Origin: Flavobacterium taihuense
Lineage (GTDB): Bacteria > Bacteroidota > Bacteroidia > Flavobacteriales > Flavobacteriaceae
Length of the DNA stretch: 64,000 bases
Direction: 5' to 3'
NCBI RefSeq assembly: GCF_019351435.1
Contig: NZ_JAHWYN010000016.1
Location: forward strand, 1-64,000
The translations under genes and the position numbers were made by a program. Numbering within the stretch: the first letter of the stretch is position 1; each line of letters opens with the position of its first letter. The notes under the pieces were generated by a model. That model saw only the letters and a program-made list of their open reading frames with translations. It was not told where the DNA came from and did not search any database. Below are positions 60,492-64,000 of this stretch, one piece after another.

Positions 60492-61319
60492 ATGCAGCAA
60501 ATATTTTCATTTATTATAAAAAACAGTAATAGACTACTGTTTTTGCTGCTTTTGGGTATTTCGTTATCCCTTGCCATACAATCCCATTCTTTTCATAGAA
60601 GCAAAATCATCAGCTCCGCTAATTTTCTTAGTGGTGGGGTTTATGAAAGAATTAATTCTATGGAAGAATACCTTCACTTAAAAGAGCAAAACGATCAACT
60701 GGCATTGGAAAATGCGAACTTGAAAAGTTTGCTGTTTAAAACTAAAGATTCTGCTGAGATTCCAAATTTAGATAGCTTAAAAGGCGTTTTGCCAAAAGAC
60801 ATCATTGTTTCGAAAGTAATTCATAACTCTTTCAATGTATACGAGAATTTTTTAACTTTGAATTCCGGTGCTAAATCAGGTGTTAAACCTGACATGGGAG
60901 TTATTAATAGCTTAGGAATTGTAGGAATCATAGACAATGTATCTGCTAATTATTCTACTGTAATTAGTATATTAAATACCAAATCTCAAATAAACGCCAA
61001 AATCAAGAATTCTGATCATTTTGGAACCTTGAATTGGGACGGAAAAAATACTGGTTTCGTACAATTGATTGATGTGCCAAGATTGGCATCGATAAAGAAA
61101 GGGGACACTATAGTTACTGGTGGGCAATCTGTAATATTTCCAGAAAACATTGGGATTGGTACAATTGATAAAATTTTCATCCCAAGTGACAAAAATCATT
61201 ATTACACTATAAACGTAAAACTTTTTAATGATATGACCAATTTAGGCCATGTTTATATTATAAAATCTGAAAATAGCGAAGAAATTAAAAATTTAGAAAA
61301 TCAAGGAAAGAATGAATAG
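60492..61319 (+). CDS. mreC: Rod-shape-determining protein MreC
   Basis: 275 residues. One membrane segment (LLFLLLLGISLSLAIQS) near residues 16-32, a coiled coil with EEYLHLKEQNDQLALENANL, then a beta-rich periplasmic region (VINSLGIVGIIDNVSANYST). It links MreB with the periplasmic wall synthases. It overlaps mreD by eight bases, so the two are translated together. Confidence 0.93.
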   Translation: MQQIFSFIIKNSNRLLFLLLLGISLSLAIQSHSFHRSKIISSANFLSGGVYERINSMEEYLHLKEQNDQLALENANLKSLLFKTKDSAEIPNLDSLKGVLPKDIIVSKVIHNSFNVYENFLTLNSGAKSGVKPDMGVINSLGIVGIIDNVSANYSTVISILNTKSQINAKIKNSDHFGTLNWDGKNTGFVQLIDVPRLASIKKGDTIVTGGQSVIFPENIGIGTIDKIFIPSDKNHYYTINVKLFNDMTNLGHVYIIKSENSEEIKNLENQGKNE

Positions 61320-61818
61320 CACGATATTAGTGAATATTTTTCGATTTGTGCTCTTATTAGCCCTGCAAATTCTTGTTTTCAATAATATGAATTTTGGAGG
61401 TTATATAAGTGCATTCCCCTATATCCTTTTCATCATTCTTTACCCAGTAAACGGTAACAAAGCAAATCTACTTATTGCTAGTTTTTTTCTAGGTTTAATT
61501 ATGGATTTATTCTCTAATTCAGGAGGAGTACATGCAACAGCATGCGTGCTTTTGGCTCATTTAAGACCTTACTTTTTTAAATTTTCATTTGGACTTAGCT
61601 ATGAATATCAAACTGTTAAGTTAAATGATGTTTTAACTCCAGAACGGTTTACTTTTATTTTATTGGCAGTTTCAACACATCATATTACTTTATTCCTATT
61701 GGAATCTTTTCAAATCACTTTCATTTTAGACGTTCTACTTAGAACCGTTTTAAGTGCATTGTTTACTATTTTAACCTGTATTATTCTTATTTACCTAATA
61801 AAGCCAAATAAACGATGA
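61312..61818 (+). CDS. mreD: Rod-shape-determining protein MreD
   Basis: 168 residues with five to six membrane helices, for example VLLALQILVFNNMNFGGY and LLRTVLSALFTILTCIILIYL. Sequence conservation is low as usual; the assignment rests on position between mreC and the PBP2 gene and on hydrophobicity. It overlaps both neighbours, by eight and four bases (ATGA). Confidence 0.85.
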   Translation: MNSTILVNIFRFVLLLALQILVFNNMNFGGYISAFPYILFIILYPVNGNKANLLIASFFLGLIMDLFSNSGGVHATACVLLAHLRPYFFKFSFGLSYEYQTVKLNDVLTPERFTFILLAVSTHHITLFLLESFQITFILDVLLRTVLSALFTILTCIILIYLIKPNKR

Positions 61819-63755
61819 GAAAAGTATTGTTGCCAGCTTTAATTATTATTGGGGCATCTTTGTTAATCATACGTGTTTTTTACTTGCAAATTATTGATGA
61901 TTCTTTTAAGCTAAAATCAGAAAATAATGCCATTAAAATTAAATATGATTATCCAGAGCGGGGTTATATTTATGATAGAAACGGGGTTTTATTAGTCGCC
62001 AATCAGCCCTCTTATGATATAATGGTAATTCCTAGGGAGTTGAACAATACTGACACTTTGGAGTTTTGTAAATTATTGAATATTACAAAGGATGACTTTA
62101 TTAAAAAAATTGAAAAAGCAAAAGTCTACAGTCCAAGATTACCTTCGGTATTTTTGGCCCAATTGAATAAAAATGAATTTGCCGCTTTTCAAGAAAAAAT
62201 TCGAAAATTCGAAGGGTTTTATTTTCAAAAACGTTCCTTACGCGATTATGAAGTGGACTATGGAGCCAATATTTTTGGATTTATTACGCAAGCCAATGAA
62301 AAATTAATCGAAAAAAATCATTACTACAAAAGTGGTGATTTAATTGGAAAACAAGGGGTTGAGGAAAGTTATGAAAAAATTCTTCGCGGTATAAAAGGAG
62401 TTAAATATTTCCAGAAAGACAAATTCAATCGTGAAATTGGTTCCTATAAAGAAGGAAAATATGACACTATTGCGGTTCAAGGTGAAGATATAAACTTAAC
62501 CATTGATGCCGAAATCCAAAAGTACGGTGAACAATTAATGATCAATAAACGAGGTGGAATTGTTGCTATTGAGCCTAAAACTGGTGAGATCTTAGCCCTT
62601 GTAACTGCACCATCTTATGATCCTGGAATTTTAGTAGGAAGACAACGTTCTAAAAATTACACAAAATTATACCATGATTCTATTGCAAAACCACTTTATG
62701 ACAGGGGTTTACTAGCTGAGTATCCACCAGGTTCTCCTTTTAAAATCATGACAGGTCTTGTTGGACTGCAAGAAGAAGTCATAGACGAACAGACTACTTT
62801 TGTTTGTAATCATGGTTTTTCCTACGCAAGAGGTCGTTTTCAGGGTTGCCATTGTGGAATTTTCGGGCCAAGGAGTTTAAATGTTGGAATTTATAAATCT
62901 TGCAATGCTTATTTCTCGAATGTATACCTAAAAACTATTGCCAAATACAAGAAACCTGCTTATTCTGTAGATGTATGGAGCAATCACGTTAAGAGTTTTG
63001 GACTGGGTCAGTTTATGGGTTATGATTTGCCTACTGGAAAAAAAGGGAACATTCCAACTTCCAAAACATACAAAAAAATATATCCAAATGGAGGCTGGCG
63101 AGGAACAACAATAATCTCAAACGCAATTGGGCAAGGTGAGGTTTTGATGACTCCAATACAATTGGCCAATATGATGTCGGCGGTGGCGAATGAAGGCTAT
63201 TATTATACTCCTCATATAATCAAAAAGATTAAAGGCGAAAAAATAGACGCCAAGTTCACTACAAAACATGTTACTACTATTGACAAAAAATATTTTCCTC
63301 CTATGATTCAAGGTCTGTTTGATGTATATAACCACGGTACCGCATATGCCTTAAAAGTAGAGGGAATCGATATTTGTGGTAAAACTGGAACGGCAGAAAA
63401 CTTTGCTAAAATTGATGGCGTTAGGACCAAAATGCAAGATCACTCTATTTTTGTTGCTTTTGCACCCAAGGACAACCCGAAAATTGCCATTGCAGTTTTG
63501 GTTGAAAATGGTGGCTATGGGGCCACTATTGCGGGGCCTATTGCGAGTTTAATGATTGAAAAATACCTTAGAAAAAAAATCACACGAACCGATTTAGAAA
63601 CTCGAGTTTTGAATATTAGTTTGCAAGGCCGCTATGCAAAACTAGGAGGACTTTCAGAAGAAGTAAAGAAACAGCTTCGCATTCAAGATTCTATTACAAA
63701 TAGTAAAATAAAAGCAGCCAAAAAATTAGATTCTTTAAAAACCAAAAAACAATAA
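61815..63755 (+). CDS. mrdA: Penicillin-binding protein 2, transpeptidase
   Basis: 646 residues. One N-terminal membrane helix, a pedestal domain, and the transpeptidase part with SPFK (Ser307 nucleophile, Lys310), SCN and KTGTAEN; the sequence around the serine is EYPPGSPFKIMTG. It cross-links peptidoglycan in the elongasome with RodA. It starts in an ATGA overlap with mreD. Confidence 0.95.
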   Translation: MRKVLLPALIIIGASLLIIRVFYLQIIDDSFKLKSENNAIKIKYDYPERGYIYDRNGVLLVANQPSYDIMVIPRELNNTDTLEFCKLLNITKDDFIKKIEKAKVYSPRLPSVFLAQLNKNEFAAFQEKIRKFEGFYFQKRSLRDYEVDYGANIFGFITQANEKLIEKNHYYKSGDLIGKQGVEESYEKILRGIKGVKYFQKDKFNREIGSYKEGKYDTIAVQGEDINLTIDAEIQKYGEQLMINKRGGIVAIEPKTGEILALVTAPSYDPGILVGRQRSKNYTKLYHDSIAKPLYDRGLLAEYPPGSPFKIMTGLVGLQEEVIDEQTTFVCNHGFSYARGRFQGCHCGIFGPRSLNVGIYKSCNAYFSNVYLKTIAKYKKPAYSVDVWSNHVKSFGLGQFMGYDLPTGKKGNIPTSKTYKKIYPNGGWRGTTIISNAIGQGEVLMTPIQLANMMSAVANEGYYYTPHIIKKIKGEKIDAKFTTKHVTTIDKKYFPPMIQGLFDVYNHGTAYALKVEGIDICGKTGTAENFAKIDGVRTKMQDHSIFVAFAPKDNPKIAIAVLVENGGYGATIAGPIASLMIEKYLRKKITRTDLETRVLNISLQGRYAKLGGLSEEVKKQLRIQDSITNSKIKAAKKLDSLKTKKQ

Positions 63756-63765
63756 TTGATATCAA

Positions 63766-64000
63766 ATGAAAAATCAAAGTTTATCAAGCAATATTGATTG
63801 GATATGTATCATCATATACATTGCATTGGTGTTTTTAGGTTGGTTAAACATCTATTCATCTTCATTGTCTTCTACCGAAGGGACATATGAAAAACAAGCT
63901 GTATTTATTGCTCTATCTGTTCCTTTGATTTTTATTCTATTATACATTGATGGCAAATTTTATGAAAAATATGCCAGTATCATATTTGTTATTTCTTTGT
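63766..64000 (+). CDS. rodA: Rod-shape-determining protein RodA, N-terminal part
   Basis: 78 codons visible: MKNQSLSSNIDWICIIIYIA and two further membrane segments (FIALSVPLIFILLYIDG, YASIIFVIS) before the window edge. SEDS-family glycosyltransferases start in this way, and the gene follows PBP2 by ten bases as in other mre-mrd operons. It polymerises glycan strands together with PBP2. The catalytic part is outside the window. Confidence 0.85.
   Translation, partial: MKNQSLSSNIDWICIIIYIALVFLGWLNIYSSSLSSTEGTYEKQAVFIALSVPLIFILLYIDGKFYEKYASIIFVISL

Noticed and set aside
1..64000. tRNA, rRNA genes or CRISPR arrays
   Set aside because: No T-loop patterns with matching cloverleaf, no rRNA segment and no regularly spaced direct repeats with spacers were seen when reading both strands. 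A tRNAscan run would be decisive.

Overview
The window is AT-rich chromosomal DNA of a Bacteroidota bacterium, most likely a Flavobacterium or close relative. Evidence: start sites lack Shine-Dalgarno sequences and are preceded by A-rich stretches; promoters fit the Bacteroidota pattern TTG - 17 to 23 nt - TAnnTTTG (best upstream of cysH, metK and purH); lineage-typical genes are present (PorT/SprT of the type IX secretion system, a TamL-like lipoprotein, a DUF5686 protein, S23-type four-helix-bundle protein, split metH, sulfite reductase with a HEPN-like tail). The first 127 bases are the end of an IS256-family element; no prophage, CRISPR array, rRNA or tRNA gene was seen.

Layout. 1-127: IS256-like end. 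195-7741 (minus): a PLP decarboxylase, then metF, an S23-type gene and metH split in two genes, with a SAM-I riboswitch (8031-8134) upstream. 8334-16724 (minus): assimilatory sulfate reduction and siroheme synthesis: ferredoxin-NADP reductase-like protein, precorrin-2 dehydrogenase, cobA, sulfite reductase, cysN, cysD, cysH and an Rrf2 regulator; a 17-bp palindrome covers the cysH promoter. 16788-21237 (minus): a hydrolase, two lipoproteins, a trans-sulfuration enzyme and an OsmC protein. 21311-29952 (minus): aspartate kinase/homoserine dehydrogenase, two metX-like and two metY-like genes. 30657 (plus): metK. 32023-42266: a barrel-gene remnant, deoxynucleoside kinase, membrane and soluble pyrophosphatases, a HhH-GPD glycosylase, a DUF5686 protein, pdhB. 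42716-49711 (mostly plus): etfBA, a bifunctional nuclease, thyA, folA, menG, porT. 49726-57530: an rRNA/tRNA methyltransferase-like gene, tamL, fbaA, accD, a JmjC-like protein, an ABC permease. 57785-64000 (plus): purH and the cell-shape operon mreBCD-pbp2-rodA (rodA runs off the window).

How it fits together. Nearly the first half of the window is one sulfur-to-methionine network: sulfate to sulfide (cysDN, cysH, sulfite reductase plus siroheme), homoserine from aspartate (thrA), homoserine activation (metX), sulfide incorporation (metY, metZ-like), methylation of homocysteine (metF, metH) and SAM formation (metK).

Most notable observation. Upstream of both metY genes there are pairs of tandem minus-strand leader ORFs rich in Met and Cys codons (for example MMMCCMMRMC and TMMCINTMMCVCIC), each followed by an intrinsic terminator, and in most cases a competing antiterminator can be drawn. 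This looks like ribosome-mediated attenuation sensing Met and Cys charging, four units in two pairs. The same pathway also has two SAM-I riboswitches (upstream of metH and metX/thrA) and a different multi-stem leader before metK. A second unexplained signal is a dispersed intergenic element (four copies) whose closing stem shows compensatory base change between copies.
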